Positions 32,905-42,052 of a DNA stretch of 64,000 nt are shown here, piece by piece (within the stretch, counting starts at the first letter, position 1; each line of letters begins with the position of its first letter). Under the pieces are notes generated by a model. That model saw nothing but the letters and a program-made list of their open reading frames with translations. It had not been told where the DNA came from and did no database searches. Position numbers and translations under genes: made by a program. This DNA comes from Ornithinicoccus sp045032955 (GTDB taxonomy: Bacteria; Actinomycetota; Actinomycetes; Actinomycetales; Dermatophilaceae), in NCBI RefSeq assembly GCF_045032955.1, contig NZ_JBJFZU010000002.1, forward strand, positions 806,001 through 870,000, given 5' to 3'.

Positions 32905-32963
32905 TAAAGAAATGGTAAGGAACTTCGGCTCGTGGGGCGGGCACACAGTTCCTTCTGGGACAG

Positions 32964-34529
32964 ATGGGACATTCCGTGACCGCGTTGACCAACGCTTCCG
33001 CCGACAAGTTGCTCAACCAGAGCCACACGTCGTCCGTCGCACACGCCTACCCGCAGTTCGTCATGCCGGAGGGGATGGGGGCCGGCACCGACCGGATCGG
33101 TGTCGGCAGGATGCCGCACCGCGCCCGTCGGTACTTGTCAGGGTACCTGCGGACCGTGCGCATCCTCGACCTCGTCGCCGTGTCGCTGGCGGTGCTGGCG
33201 GCCTACGTCAGCCGCTTCGGCACCGATCCGGCCGTGCTGGGGACCTTGCAGATCCGGTACGAGTACCTGGCGGTCGCCTTCGTCGCCTTCTGGATGATGG
33301 CGTTGCACCTGCAGAACTCCTACGACGGACGGCTGGTGGGGCACGGCGTCCAGGAGTACCGGCAGGTATTCCAGGCCTCGTTGTGGCTCTTCGTGCTGCT
33401 CGCGATCGTCGGGTATGCCTTCCAGCTGGAGTTCGCCCGCGGTTTCGTGCTGCTGGCCTTCCCGCTCGGCACGCTGCTGCTGCTGCAGTCCCGATGGATC
33501 GCCCGCCGGTGGCTGGTCCGTCAGCGCCAGCGTGGCCTGCTCTCGGACCGGGTGCTGCTGGTCGGTGACTACGACCACGTCACCAACCTGGTGACCGCGC
33601 TGCGCCGCTCCCCGGACGCCGGCTACAACGTCCTCGGCGCCTGTGTGGACAACGCCGGCGCAGAGATCCCCGGGGTGCCGGTCCTGGGCCCGGAGTCCGA
33701 CGTGCTCATCCAGGCGATGAAGCTCGACGTCGACGTGGTGGCCGTCTCCTCCTCCGCCGGCCTGGGCGGCACCGGGCTGCGCCGGCTCGGCTGGGCCCTG
33801 GAGTCCACCGACATCGACCTGGTCGTGGCACCGGGGATCATGGACGTCGCCGGACCGCGGGTGCTCACCCGGCCGGTGCAGGGGCTGCCCCTCATCCACG
33901 TCGAGGCGCCGACCTTCGACGGCCCGCAGCGGATCGCCAAGAGCATCAGCGACCGCTTCGGTGCCCTGGTCATCACGCTGCTGCTGGCCCCGGTGCTGAT
34001 CGGGGTGGCCATCGCGGTCCGCCTCGAGGACGGTGGCCCGGTCCTGTTCCGGCAGACCCGGGTGGGCCGGGACGGCCGCAGCTTCGGGATGTTCAAGTTC
34101 CGCAGCATGGTGACCGACGCCGAGGACCGGCTCCCCGAGCTGGCGTCGGTGAACGACGGGGCCGGCCCGCTGTTCAAGCTGCGGGACGACCCGCGGGTCA
34201 CCCGGGTGGGCGCGGTCATCCGCAAGTTCTCCCTCGACGAGCTGCCCCAGCTCCTCAACGTCGTCCGCGGCGAGATGAGCCTGGTGGGCCCCCGTCCGCC
34301 GCTGCCCCGTGAGGTCGCCGAGTACGAGACCGACACCCGTCGCCGCCTGCTGGTCCGGCCGGGGATGACCGGCCTCTGGCAGATCAGCGGCCGCAGCGAC
34401 CTGGCCTGGGACGAGGCCGTCCGGCTCGACCTCTACTACGTGGAGAACTGGACGCCGATCTTGGACCTGATGATCCTGTGGCGCACCGCGATGGTCGTGC
34501 TCAACCCCGAGAAGAGCGGCGCCTACTGA
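32964..34529 (+). CDS. Polyprenyl glycosylphosphotransferase (exopolysaccharide priming enzyme)
   Basis: Transfers a sugar-1-phosphate to undecaprenyl phosphate to start an exopolysaccharide unit. Four membrane helices lie at about residues 60-190 (ILDLVAVSLAVLAAYVS; LFVLLAIVGYAFQ; FVLLAFPLGTLLLL), then a CoA-binding-like Rossmann domain (LLVGDYDHVTNLVTAL), a further helix and the catalytic domain: FRSMVTDAEDRLPEL, KFSLDELPQLLNVVRGEMS, LVGPRPPLPREV, PGMTGLWQISGRSDL. Length 521. ATG 32964 lacks a ribosome site; a later start such as 33064 is possible. No other polysaccharide genes follow, so it is isolated from a full cluster. Confidence 0.93.
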   Translation: MGHSVTALTNASADKLLNQSHTSSVAHAYPQFVMPEGMGAGTDRIGVGRMPHRARRYLSGYLRTVRILDLVAVSLAVLAAYVSRFGTDPAVLGTLQIRYEYLAVAFVAFWMMALHLQNSYDGRLVGHGVQEYRQVFQASLWLFVLLAIVGYAFQLEFARGFVLLAFPLGTLLLLQSRWIARRWLVRQRQRGLLSDRVLLVGDYDHVTNLVTALRRSPDAGYNVLGACVDNAGAEIPGVPVLGPESDVLIQAMKLDVDVVAVSSSAGLGGTGLRRLGWALESTDIDLVVAPGIMDVAGPRVLTRPVQGLPLIHVEAPTFDGPQRIAKSISDRFGALVITLLLAPVLIGVAIAVRLEDGGPVLFRQTRVGRDGRSFGMFKFRSMVTDAEDRLPELASVNDGAGPLFKLRDDPRVTRVGAVIRKFSLDELPQLLNVVRGEMSLVGPRPPLPREVAEYETDTRRRLLVRPGMTGLWQISGRSDLAWDEAVRLDLYYVENWTPILDLMILWRTAMVVLNPEKSGAY

Positions 34530-34544
34530 CCCGCTGGTGCCGGA

Positions 34545-34550
34545 TAGGGT
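34545..34550 (+). promoter_or_regulatory. -10 box (TAGGGT) of leaderless pheA
   Basis: TAGGGT, seven bases, then GTG 34558. Confidence 0.6.
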
Positions 34551-34557
34551 GCCAGGC

Positions 34558-35484
34558 GTGAGCACCCGCATCGCCTACCTCGGCCCCGAGGGCACCTTCA
34601 CCGAGCAGGCCGTCCGGCAGTGGGACGCCGACCAGCGGCACACCACCTGGCCGGCACCGACCGTCCCGGCGGCGATCGCCGCCCTGCGGGACGGCACGGC
34701 GGACATCGCCGTCGTCCCGTTCGAGAACTCGGTGGAGGGGTCCGTGCCGGCCACCCTGGCCGCCCTCACCGACGACCCGAGCGTCCGGATCGTCGAGGAG
34801 GTGCTGGTCGAGGTCCAGTTCAGCCTGCTGACGAGGCCCGGCGTCCGGCTCGAGGACGTGCGGGTGGTGGCCACCCACCCGCACGCGGCTGCGCAGACCA
34901 GGGACTGGCTGGCGGCCGAGCTGCCCGCGGCCACGCTGGTCCCGGAGTCCTCGACGGCCCGGGCCGCCCAGGCCGTGGCCCAGGGCTCCTACGACGCGGC
35001 CGTGGCGGCCCCCCGGGCGGCCGGGGCCTACGGACTGGAGGCGGTCGCCGAGCGGATCGCCGACCGGGCCGGGGCGATGACCCGTTTCGTGGTGCTCCGC
35101 GACGGCGCCCCGGTGCCGCCACCGACCGGCGCGGACCGGACCACCCTGGTGGCGCTGATCTGGCAGAACCGCCCCGGTGCCCTGCTGGAGCTGCTGGAGC
35201 AGTTCGCGGTGCGGGGCATCGACCTCACGCGCCTGGAGTCCCGGCCCACCGGCGAGGGGCTGGGGGAGTACTGCTTCTGGATCGACGCGGACGCGCACCT
35301 GGACGAGCCGCGGATGGCCGAGGCGTTGCTCGGACTCCGACGCACCTGCCGTGACGTGCGCTTCCTCGGGTCCTACCCGCGGGCGGACGGCCGGGTCCCG
35401 GCCGTGCCGCTGCACGCCGACGAACAGGCCTACGAGGAGGCGGGCGCCTGGTTGGCCGGGCTCGCCCGACCGACCCGCGGCTGA
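34558..35484 (+). CDS. pheA: Prephenate dehydratase
   Basis: Converts prephenate to phenylpyruvate for phenylalanine synthesis. The periplasmic-binding-like catalytic domain shows YLGPEGTFTEQAV, VPFENSVEGSVPATL and the late active-site region MTRFVVLRDG; an ACT domain follows from about residue 205 (LVALIWQNRPGALLELLEQF; LESRPTGEGLGEYCFWIDAD) with the ESRP motif that binds phenylalanine. At 308 residues it is the monofunctional actinobacterial type without chorismate mutase. GTG 34558 is preferred over a GTG at 34537 because TAGGGT lies seven bases before it. Confidence 0.95.
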   Translation: MSTRIAYLGPEGTFTEQAVRQWDADQRHTTWPAPTVPAAIAALRDGTADIAVVPFENSVEGSVPATLAALTDDPSVRIVEEVLVEVQFSLLTRPGVRLEDVRVVATHPHAAAQTRDWLAAELPAATLVPESSTARAAQAVAQGSYDAAVAAPRAAGAYGLEAVAERIADRAGAMTRFVVLRDGAPVPPPTGADRTTLVALIWQNRPGALLELLEQFAVRGIDLTRLESRPTGEGLGEYCFWIDADAHLDEPRMAEALLGLRRTCRDVRFLGSYPRADGRVPAVPLHADEQAYEEAGAWLAGLARPTRG

Positions 35485-35504
35485 CGCGGGTCAGCAGGTC
35501 GGCG

Positions 35505-36170
35505 TCAGAGCCGCAGCCAGGGGGCCCAGCCGCCGTTCAGGACCAGCCAGGCGATGAGCCCGTAGCCGGCCTGGCCGGGGTGCACGGTGTCCCCGGCAGC
35601 CAGGTCCGACTGCCACTGGTCGTGGCTGAGCAGCGGGGCGAAACAGTCGACGAAGGGCACGTCGCGGCGGGCGCACACGTCGGCCTGCGCCGCGGCCAGC
35701 ACCCGCAGCTGCTCGTTGACCTCGCTGTCCAGCGTCGGGGTGGGCCCCACCACGAAGGTGGAGATGCCGGTGGAGCTGGCCTCGTCCAGGACGTTGGCCA
35801 GGTTCAGCCGGGAGCGCGCCGTGGTGATCCCCTGGGCCACGTCCTCACCCCCGACACCGACGACGAGGCGCCGTTCCGACCGACCCTCCCAGCGCGCCGG
35901 GCACTCGGTGCGCCAGCGGGTCATCACGTCCGCGGAGCTGGCCCCGCGCACCCCCAGGTTGTATGCCGTGAGGTCGGCCCCCGCCGCGGCGACGTCGCTG
36001 CGGCCCACCACCCGGCTGACCCAGCCCAGGGCCTTGGGGTCGCCGTAGCCGGAGATGAAGCCGTCCCCGATGAAGCACAGACCCACGTCGCGGGGTCCGT
36101 CGCCTGCCTGGAAGTCCGCGCTGGGCGTGTACTCCAGCTCGACCCGGTCCTCCCGTACGTCGCTGCTCAC
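35505..36170 (-). CDS. SGNH/GDSL-fold protein with the nucleophile position changed (GDG)
   Basis: A 221-residue SGNH-hydrolase fold. Block I reads CFIGDGFISGYGDPKALGW: the catalytic Ser of GDS is Gly (codon GGC), while the Gly block (AYNLGVRGASSADV) and the C-terminal DTVHPGQAGYGLIAW with Asp and His are kept. Without Ser the usual esterase mechanism is not possible, so it may be a binding protein or use another residue. There is no signal peptide; it appears cytoplasmic. The GTG start overlaps the GNAT stop (GTGA), so it is co-translated with the GNAT gene and kgd upstream. Confidence 0.8.
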   Translation of the reverse strand: MSSDVREDRVELEYTPSADFQAGDGPRDVGLCFIGDGFISGYGDPKALGWVSRVVGRSDVAAAGADLTAYNLGVRGASSADVMTRWRTECPARWEGRSERRLVVGVGGEDVAQGITTARSRLNLANVLDEASSTGISTFVVGPTPTLDSEVNEQLRVLAAAQADVCARRDVPFVDCFAPLLSHDQWQSDLAAGDTVHPGQAGYGLIAWLVLNGGWAPWLRL

Positions 36171-37222
36171 TGCTGCTCGTCCTTGTCCTCGTCGTGCAGG
36201 TCACGGTGCCACGACTGGGTCTCGTACCGGGTCTCCCAGCCGAGCGAGCGGTAGAGGCCGTCCGCCCCGGTGGGGGAGACGGCGTCCACCTCGAGCGCGA
36301 CCCCGGAGCGTCCCCGGACCGCGGCGTCGGTGATCACCGTGCGGAGCAGGGCCTTGGCCACCCCGCGGCCCCGGGCCCGACGGTGCACGCCGATGTAGTC
36401 GATGTAGGAGCTGTCGGGGGCGGCCAGGCCGTCATCGCCGACGCTGCCCCTGCTGATCGAGGCGATGACCGCCCCGGCGGGCTCGCCGTCGACGGTCGCC
36501 AGCCACCAGTGGTCCCAGCGGTGCCCCGGGTCCTCACGGAGCCGGGACAGGAACTCGTCGAAGGTCTCCCGGTAGGAGTTGAAGTGGTCGGCGAACGACT
36601 CCTCGAGCACCAGGTGCACCGAGCGCAGGTCGTCCTCGTGCGGCATACCGGCGCCGCCGTCCTGGCGGACACGGAAGATCTCCACGCCCTCCTTCAGGGT
36701 CGGGGGGGTGGCGTCCGCCTCCGGGTCGGTGGGGCGGTTCATCTGCCACCAGTCGCGCACGTGCTCGTACCCGTCGGCCCGCAACCACCGCTGCTGGCGC
36801 GGGTCGTCGGCGAACGCCCCGGAGTCCAGCTGGGTCTGCGTCATCCCCCGGTCCGCGAGGATCTCCCTTCCCAGGGTCCGCACCCGGGCGTACGCCCAGG
36901 CGGCCAACGGGTCGGCCACGTCGTCCTCCAGGTCGGGATCGACCGTGACGCCCACCAGGATCCGGCCGGCCGCCCGGTCGTGCAGGCTGATCCAGACCCG
37001 GACCTGGCCCTGCGCGTCCCGCGCCATCTCGTGGCGGTGGGTGCTCGCCCCGCGCCCGCTGACCTCGGCGGCCACCGAGTCGGACTGGGCGCCGGGCCAG
37101 CCGCGCGCCTCGAGCTCGTGCCGCCGCAGCAGACGCACCAGGTCGTCGATGTCCTCGTCCCCCGGCACCGAGGCGGTGAAGCCCGCGGGCAGGGACGGCT
37201 GGGGTGTCGTCGCGCCGGTCAT
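36167..37222 (-). CDS. Tandem GNAT-fold N-acetyltransferase
   Basis: Two GNAT folds in 351 residues, the layout also seen in mycothiol synthase. The C-terminal half is the canonical one, with YIDYIGVHRRARGRGVAKAL (acetyl-CoA pyrophosphate loop) and DAVSPTGADGLYRSLGW. The N-terminal half is degenerate. It is probably not MshD itself: the acceptor-site stretches differ, and the C-terminus is a charged tail. The substrate is unknown. ATG 37222 overlaps the kgd stop (ATGA), so expression is coupled to the TCA-cycle enzyme gene, and the next gene overlaps in turn. Confidence 0.87.
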   Translation of the reverse strand: MTGATTPQPSLPAGFTASVPGDEDIDDLVRLLRRHELEARGWPGAQSDSVAAEVSGRGASTHRHEMARDAQGQVRVWISLHDRAAGRILVGVTVDPDLEDDVADPLAAWAYARVRTLGREILADRGMTQTQLDSGAFADDPRQQRWLRADGYEHVRDWWQMNRPTDPEADATPPTLKEGVEIFRVRQDGGAGMPHEDDLRSVHLVLEESFADHFNSYRETFDEFLSRLREDPGHRWDHWWLATVDGEPAGAVIASISRGSVGDDGLAAPDSSYIDYIGVHRRARGRGVAKALLRTVITDAAVRGRSGVALEVDAVSPTGADGLYRSLGWETRYETQSWHRDLHDEDKDEQQ

Positions 37223-40200
37223 GCGCGCGCGGAGAAGGCCTCGTCGTGCAGCGCGGCCTGCTCGACCGCGTGCACCTTGGCCGACCCGGTGGCCGGGGCC
37301 GCCGAGGCCGGTCTGCTGGCGACCCGCAACGGACGTTCCTCCCCGTGCCGGCGCAGCTCGTCGGGCAGGTTCAGCGCCATGAACGGCCAGGCACCCTGGT
37401 TCTTCGGCTCGTTCTGGACCCACACCAGCTCGGCGTTCGGGTAGCTGGTGGTGATGTCGGCCAGCTGCTTGCCGGGGATCGGGTAGAGCTGCTCGACCCG
37501 GACGATCGCGGTGCGCTCGTCCTCCCGGGTGGACCGCTCGTCCTCGAGGTCGTGCACCAGCTTGCTGGAGGCGATCAGGACGCGCTCCACCTTGTCGCGG
37601 TCCAGCTCGGCCCGGTCCGCCAGGACCGGCTCGAAGGTGCCCTCGGTGAAGTCCTGCGGTGCGCTGGCCGCGGCCTTGAGCCGGAGCATGGCCTTCGGGG
37701 TGAAGACCACCAGCGGACGGCGGGGCCGGGCGGTGGCGTGCTGGCGCAGCAGGTGGAAGTAGGAGGCCGGGGTCGAGGGGTAGGCGACCATCATGTTGTC
37801 CTCGGCGCACAGCTGCAGGTAGCGCTCGATGCGGGCGGAGGAGTGGTCCGGTCCCTGGCCCTCGTAGCCGTGCGGCAGCAGCAGCACGACCGAGCTGCGC
37901 TGGTCCCACTTCTGCTCCGAGGAGCTGATGAACTCGTCGACGATGATCTGCGCGCCGTTGGCGAAGTCGCCGAACTGCGCCTCCCAGAGCACCAGCGCGT
38001 CCGTCTTCTCCACCGAGTAGCCGTACTCGAAGCCGACGGCGGCGAACTCCGAGAGCAGCGAGTCGTAGATCTCGAACGGGGCCTGGTCCTCCGACAGGTG
38101 GTGCAGCGGGGTCCAGTTGTGCGCCGCCTTGTTGTCGGTGAGGACGGCGTGCCGCTGGACGAAGGTGCCGCGTCGGCTGTCCTGGCCGTTGAGGCGCACC
38201 GGTGTGCCCTCCATCACCAGCGAGCCGAAGGCGATCAGCTCTCCCATCGCCCAGTCGATGCCGCCGTCGCGGGTCATCGCCTTGCGCGAGGCCATCAGCT
38301 TGGCCAGCTTGGGGTGCACGACGAAGCCCTCGGGCGGGGTGTCGAAGGCGTCGCCGATGGCGTGCAGCACGCCTTCGCTGATCGCCGTCGGCCGGGGCCG
38401 GGTGGCCTGGTCGCCCTCGTCCTGGGCGTGCGGGCGCTCCAGGCCCTGGGTGCCGTCTCCCTCGCGCAGCGCCTTCTTGGTCTCGGTGAAGACGTTCTCC
38501 AGCTGGCGCTGGTAGTCGCGCAGCGCCGCCTCGGCCTCGTCGACGGAGATGTCGCCACGACCGATGAGGGACTCGGTGTAGAGCTTGCGGACCGAGCGCT
38601 TGGCCTCGATCAGGTCGTACATCAGCGGCTGCGTCATCGAGGGGTCGTCGCCCTCGTTGTGGCCCCGGCGGCGGTAGCAGACCATGTCGATGACGACGTC
38701 CTTGCCGAACTTCTGCCGGAACTCGTAGGACACCTCGGCGACCCGGGCCACGGCCTCGGGGTCGTCGCCGTTGACGTGGAACACCGGCGCCTGCACGGTC
38801 CGCGCCAGGTCGGTGCAGTAGACCGAGGAGCGCGAGTGCTGCGGCGCGGTGGTGAACCCGACCTGGTTGTTGATGACGACGTGCAGCGTCCCGCCGGTCC
38901 GGTATGCCGGGAGCTGGGACATCTGGATCGTCTCCAGCACCACCCCCTGGCCGGCGAAGGCCGCATCCCCGTGCAGCAGCACCGGGAGCACCGAGTACGG
39001 GTCCTGGCCGGTCTCCCGGCTGAGCCGGTCCTGCTTGGCGCGGGTGATGCCCTCCAGGACCGGGTTGACGGCCTCCAGGTGGGAGGGGTTCGCGGCCAGG
39101 TAGACGCGGGTGGTCTTGCCGTCCTCGGTGGTGAACTCACCCTCGGTGCCCAGGTGGTACTTCACGTCGCCGGAGCCCTGCACCGACCCCGGGGCGTGCT
39201 TGCCCTCGAACTCGCGGAAGATCTGGCCGTAGGACTTGCCGGCCAGGTTGGCCAGCACGTTCAGTCGGCCGCGGTGCGGCATACCGATGGTGACCTCGGT
39301 GAGCCCGTCGTCCGCGGCCCGGTTGAGCACCTTGTCCAGCAGCGCGATGACCGACTCGCCGCCCTCCAGGCTGAACCGCTTCTGGCCGACGAACTTGGTC
39401 TGCAGGAAGGTCTCGAAGGCCTCCGCCGCGTTCAGCCGCCGCAGGATGCGCAGCTGCTCGGCCGGGGCCGGCTTCTCGAAGGGGACCTCGAGCTTCTTCT
39501 GGAACCACTCCCGCTGCTCGGGGTCCTGGATGTGCATGTACTCCACCCCGACGGTGCGGCAGTAGGAGTCGCGCAGGATGCCGAGGATGCGGCGCAGGCT
39601 GAGCCGGGGCTTGCCGCCGAAGCCCCCGGTGGGGACCTCCCGGTCCAGGTCCCAGAGGGTCAGCCCGTGGTTCTCGATGGCGAGGTCGGGATGCCGGCGC
39701 TGCCGGTACTCCAACGGGTCGGTGTCCGCCATCAGGTGGCCGCGGACCCGGTAGGCGTGGATCAGCTCCTGGATCCGGCTCGGCTTGGAGATGTCGTCGT
39801 CGTGGGTCGCCGAGATGTCCGGGGCCCAGCGGATGGGCTCGTAGGGGATCCGCAGCGAGGTGAAGATGTCGTCGTAGAAGCCGTCGTCACCCAGCAGCAG
39901 GCCGTGCATGATCTTGAGGAACTCACCGGACTGCGCGCCCTGGATGATCCGGTGGTCGTAGGTCGAGGTGAGCGTGAGGATCTTGCTGACGCCGTTGTCG
40001 AGCAACCGCTCGGTGGCGGCGCCCTGCCACTCGGCCGGGTAGTCCAGCGCACCCACCCCGACGATGGTGCCCTGGCCCTTCATCAGCCGCGGGACCGAGT
40101 GGAGGGTCCCGATGCCACCGGGGTTCGTCAGGCTGATGGTGGTGCCCTGGAAGTCCTCGATCGTCAGCTTGTTGTCCCGGGCCTTGCGCACGATCTTCTC

Positions 40201-41103
40201 GTAGGCGGTCCAGAACTCGTAGAACGTCATCTCCTCGGCGCTCTTGATGCTCGGCACCAGGAGCTGCCGGGTCCCGTCCGGCTTGGGGACGTCGATGGCC
40301 AGACCGAGGTTGATGTGCGCCGGCTCCACCAGCATGGGCTTGCCGCCCTCGGTGGCGAACCCGTTGTTCATCGCGGGCATCGTCCGCAGCGCCCGGATCA
40401 TCGCGTAGCCGATGACGTGGGTGAAGCTCACCTTGCCGCCACGGCTGCGGGAGAGGTGGTTGTTGATCACCGTGCGGTTGTCGATCAGCAACTTGGCCGG
40501 CAGGTTGCGGGCGCTGGTCGCGGTCGGGACCTCCAGCGAGGACTCCATGTTGGTCACCACCCGGGCCACCGCACCCTTGAGCGGCTTCAGGGTGACCTCG
40601 GACTGCGGTCCTGCGGACTTGGGGGCGGGGGCCTCGCGTGCCATGGGTGTCGCCTTGCTGTCCTTCTCGCCGTCCTTCTTCTCCTGCGTGCCCTTCTCGG
40701 TGTCCGCCCGGGTCGTGTCCTGCTCCTGCGCTGCGGGCTCGGCCTTCGGCTCGGTCTTCTTCGCCGGTGCCGGGTCGGCCTTCGCCGTCGTCGTCGCGGC
40801 GGCGCCGGACGTCTTCCGGGGCGGCGCCGGCGCCACCTTGGCGGTGCGGGGGGCGGGACCGGGTGCGGCGCCCGGGTCGTCGCTCGGTCCGCTGCTCACG
40901 GCCGGGTCCGCACCCGACCCGCCGGACGTGCCGCCACCGCTGCCCCCGGAGCCGTTGCTGCTCGGCGTCCCTTGCTCGAAGTACCGACGCCAGGCAGGGT
41001 CGACCGACCCCGGATCCTGGTCGAACTGCTCACGCTTCTCCTCGACGAGCCATTCGTTGGCTCCGAAGTCGGTCGTGGTGTCGCTGCTCTGCGGGTTGGC
41101 CAC
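37219..41103 (-). CDS. kgd: Multifunctional 2-oxoglutarate dehydrogenase (E1 with fused E2-type domain)
   Basis: The actinobacterial KGD/OdhA enzyme, 1294 residues, feeding 2-oxoglutarate through the TCA cycle. The order is: a short N-terminal segment (FGANEWLVEEKREQF), a Pro/Ala/Lys linker (~50-165), a succinyltransferase-type E2 domain ending with LTSTYDHRIIQGAQSG (about 383), then the thiamine-diphosphate E1 (HGDAAFAGQGVV; RGHNEGDDPSMTQP; the late VWVQNEPKNQGAW). There is no lipoyl domain, as usual for this class. The start GTG 41103 gives VANPQSSDTTTDFG, matching where homologues begin; an ATG at 41145 adds an unrelated stretch. A TAGGCT box lies 67 bases upstream. Confidence 0.96.
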   Translation of the reverse strand: MANPQSSDTTTDFGANEWLVEEKREQFDQDPGSVDPAWRRYFEQGTPSSNGSGGSGGGTSGGSGADPAVSSGPSDDPGAAPGPAPRTAKVAPAPPRKTSGAAATTTAKADPAPAKKTEPKAEPAAQEQDTTRADTEKGTQEKKDGEKDSKATPMAREAPAPKSAGPQSEVTLKPLKGAVARVVTNMESSLEVPTATSARNLPAKLLIDNRTVINNHLSRSRGGKVSFTHVIGYAMIRALRTMPAMNNGFATEGGKPMLVEPAHINLGLAIDVPKPDGTRQLLVPSIKSAEEMTFYEFWTAYEKIVRKARDNKLTIEDFQGTTISLTNPGGIGTLHSVPRLMKGQGTIVGVGALDYPAEWQGAATERLLDNGVSKILTLTSTYDHRIIQGAQSGEFLKIMHGLLLGDDGFYDDIFTSLRIPYEPIRWAPDISATHDDDISKPSRIQELIHAYRVRGHLMADTDPLEYRQRRHPDLAIENHGLTLWDLDREVPTGGFGGKPRLSLRRILGILRDSYCRTVGVEYMHIQDPEQREWFQKKLEVPFEKPAPAEQLRILRRLNAAEAFETFLQTKFVGQKRFSLEGGESVIALLDKVLNRAADDGLTEVTIGMPHRGRLNVLANLAGKSYGQIFREFEGKHAPGSVQGSGDVKYHLGTEGEFTTEDGKTTRVYLAANPSHLEAVNPVLEGITRAKQDRLSRETGQDPYSVLPVLLHGDAAFAGQGVVLETIQMSQLPAYRTGGTLHVVINNQVGFTTAPQHSRSSVYCTDLARTVQAPVFHVNGDDPEAVARVAEVSYEFRQKFGKDVVIDMVCYRRRGHNEGDDPSMTQPLMYDLIEAKRSVRKLYTESLIGRGDISVDEAEAALRDYQRQLENVFTETKKALREGDGTQGLERPHAQDEGDQATRPRPTAISEGVLHAIGDAFDTPPEGFVVHPKLAKLMASRKAMTRDGGIDWAMGELIAFGSLVMEGTPVRLNGQDSRRGTFVQRHAVLTDNKAAHNWTPLHHLSEDQAPFEIYDSLLSEFAAVGFEYGYSVEKTDALVLWEAQFGDFANGAQIIVDEFISSSEQKWDQRSSVVLLLPHGYEGQGPDHSSARIERYLQLCAEDNMMVAYPSTPASYFHLLRQHATARPRRPLVVFTPKAMLRLKAAASAPQDFTEGTFEPVLADRAELDRDKVERVLIASSKLVHDLEDERSTREDERTAIVRVEQLYPIPGKQLADITTSYPNAELVWVQNEPKNQGAWPFMALNLPDELRRHGEERPLRVASRPASAAPATGSAKVHAVEQAALHDEAFSARA

Positions 41104-41169
41104 GGAGTTTGCGCCTTCTCTCAACGTCTGGGGGCTGCCGCGCACGGCACTCGGTGCACGTGCGCCACC

Positions 41170-41175
41170 AGCCTA
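41170..41175 (-). promoter_or_regulatory. Putative kgd -10 box (TAGGCT)
   Basis: TAGGCT on the minus strand upstream of kgd, consistent with a short leader of about 60 bases. Confidence 0.45.
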
Positions 41176-41212
41176 TCGTCCCGGGCCTCGACACGCGCGA
41201 GGCGGGCCGACC

Positions 41213-42052
41213 TCAGGTCACGTCGCGCCGGCTGGTGAGCAGCCAGCCCAGGAAGGTCATCACCAGGGCGTACCCGAGCAGCGTCAGCGCACCCACCCAC
41301 CAGGTGAGCGGGTCGTCGCCGCCGCCCAGGCTCTGGGCGGCACCGGGGTCGATCCCGGCGAACAGGTCGAGGGCGCTGGTGCTGGCCTGGCTCGGGAAGA
41401 ACCGGGCCAGGTCGGCCAGGGCGTCGACGAAGGTGAGGCCCACCCCGAGCAGCGGCTCGACGAGCAGGGTCACCCCCACCCCCACGAAGAGCGCCACCAC
41501 CTGGTTGGTGATCAGCACCCCCAGCCCGAAGCCCATCAGCCCCCAGAGGACCAGCACGAGCATCATCCGGGCGAAGGTGGCCGCCAGACCGGCGGGGTCG
41601 GGCAGCAGCGGGAGGTCCGCGGCTGCCAGTGTCGCGCCACCGCCCAGCAGGCTGCCGACCAGGAAGGCGACCGAGCTGATCAGCACGATGACGACCAGCG
41701 CGCTCACCTTGGCGGCGATCAGCCGACCGCGGCGGGGAGCGGACAGCAACGAGGAGGTGATGGTCTTGTGCCGGTACTCCCCGCTCATCGACAGGATGCC
41801 CAGCACCAGGGCCAGCAGATAGCCCATCTGCACGGCACCGGTGTAGACCAGCCGGGCGACGGCCTCGTCACCGAACAGCTCGGCCGGACGCACCAGCTCG
41901 CCGTCGGGACCGGGGAACTGTCCGATGACCGCGAGGAAGAGCCCCTGGAGGGCCGCGAAGGCGGCACCCAGGATCAGCATCGCCAGCGGCATCGACCAGG
42001 AGAGCCGGGTGGTGAAGTTCTTGCGCAGCTCGGCGCGGACCAACGAGATCAT
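41213..42052 (-). CDS. ABC transporter permease
   Basis: Six-helix ABC-2-type permease of 279 residues. The helices are clear (SMPLAMLILGAAFAALQGLF; MGYLLALVLGILSMSGEYRHKT; VVIVLISSVAFLVGSLLGGG; VLVLWGLMGFGLGVLIT). The motif MSGEYRHKTITSSLLSAPRR is typical of permeases paired with CcmA/BcrA-type ATPases. Substrate unknown; antimicrobial or lipid export are common guesses for the class. ATG shares its A with the ATPase stop (TGATG), so the two are coupled. Confidence 0.88.
   Translation of the reverse strand: MISLVRAELRKNFTTRLSWSMPLAMLILGAAFAALQGLFLAVIGQFPGPDGELVRPAELFGDEAVARLVYTGAVQMGYLLALVLGILSMSGEYRHKTITSSLLSAPRRGRLIAAKVSALVVIVLISSVAFLVGSLLGGGATLAAADLPLLPDPAGLAATFARMMLVLVLWGLMGFGLGVLITNQVVALFVGVGVTLLVEPLLGVGLTFVDALADLARFFPSQASTSALDLFAGIDPGAAQSLGGGDDPLTWWVGALTLLGYALVMTFLGWLLTSRRDVT

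Noticed and set aside
32867..33568. A plus-strand frame beginning in the AT-rich region before the glycosylphosphotransferase
   Set aside because: It is out of frame with the clear enzyme gene and shows no family resemblance.
34537..34557. GTG 34537 as the pheA start
   Set aside because: It would place the TAGGGT box inside the gene and add seven unconserved residues; GTG 34558 fits the leaderless pattern and the homologous N-terminus.
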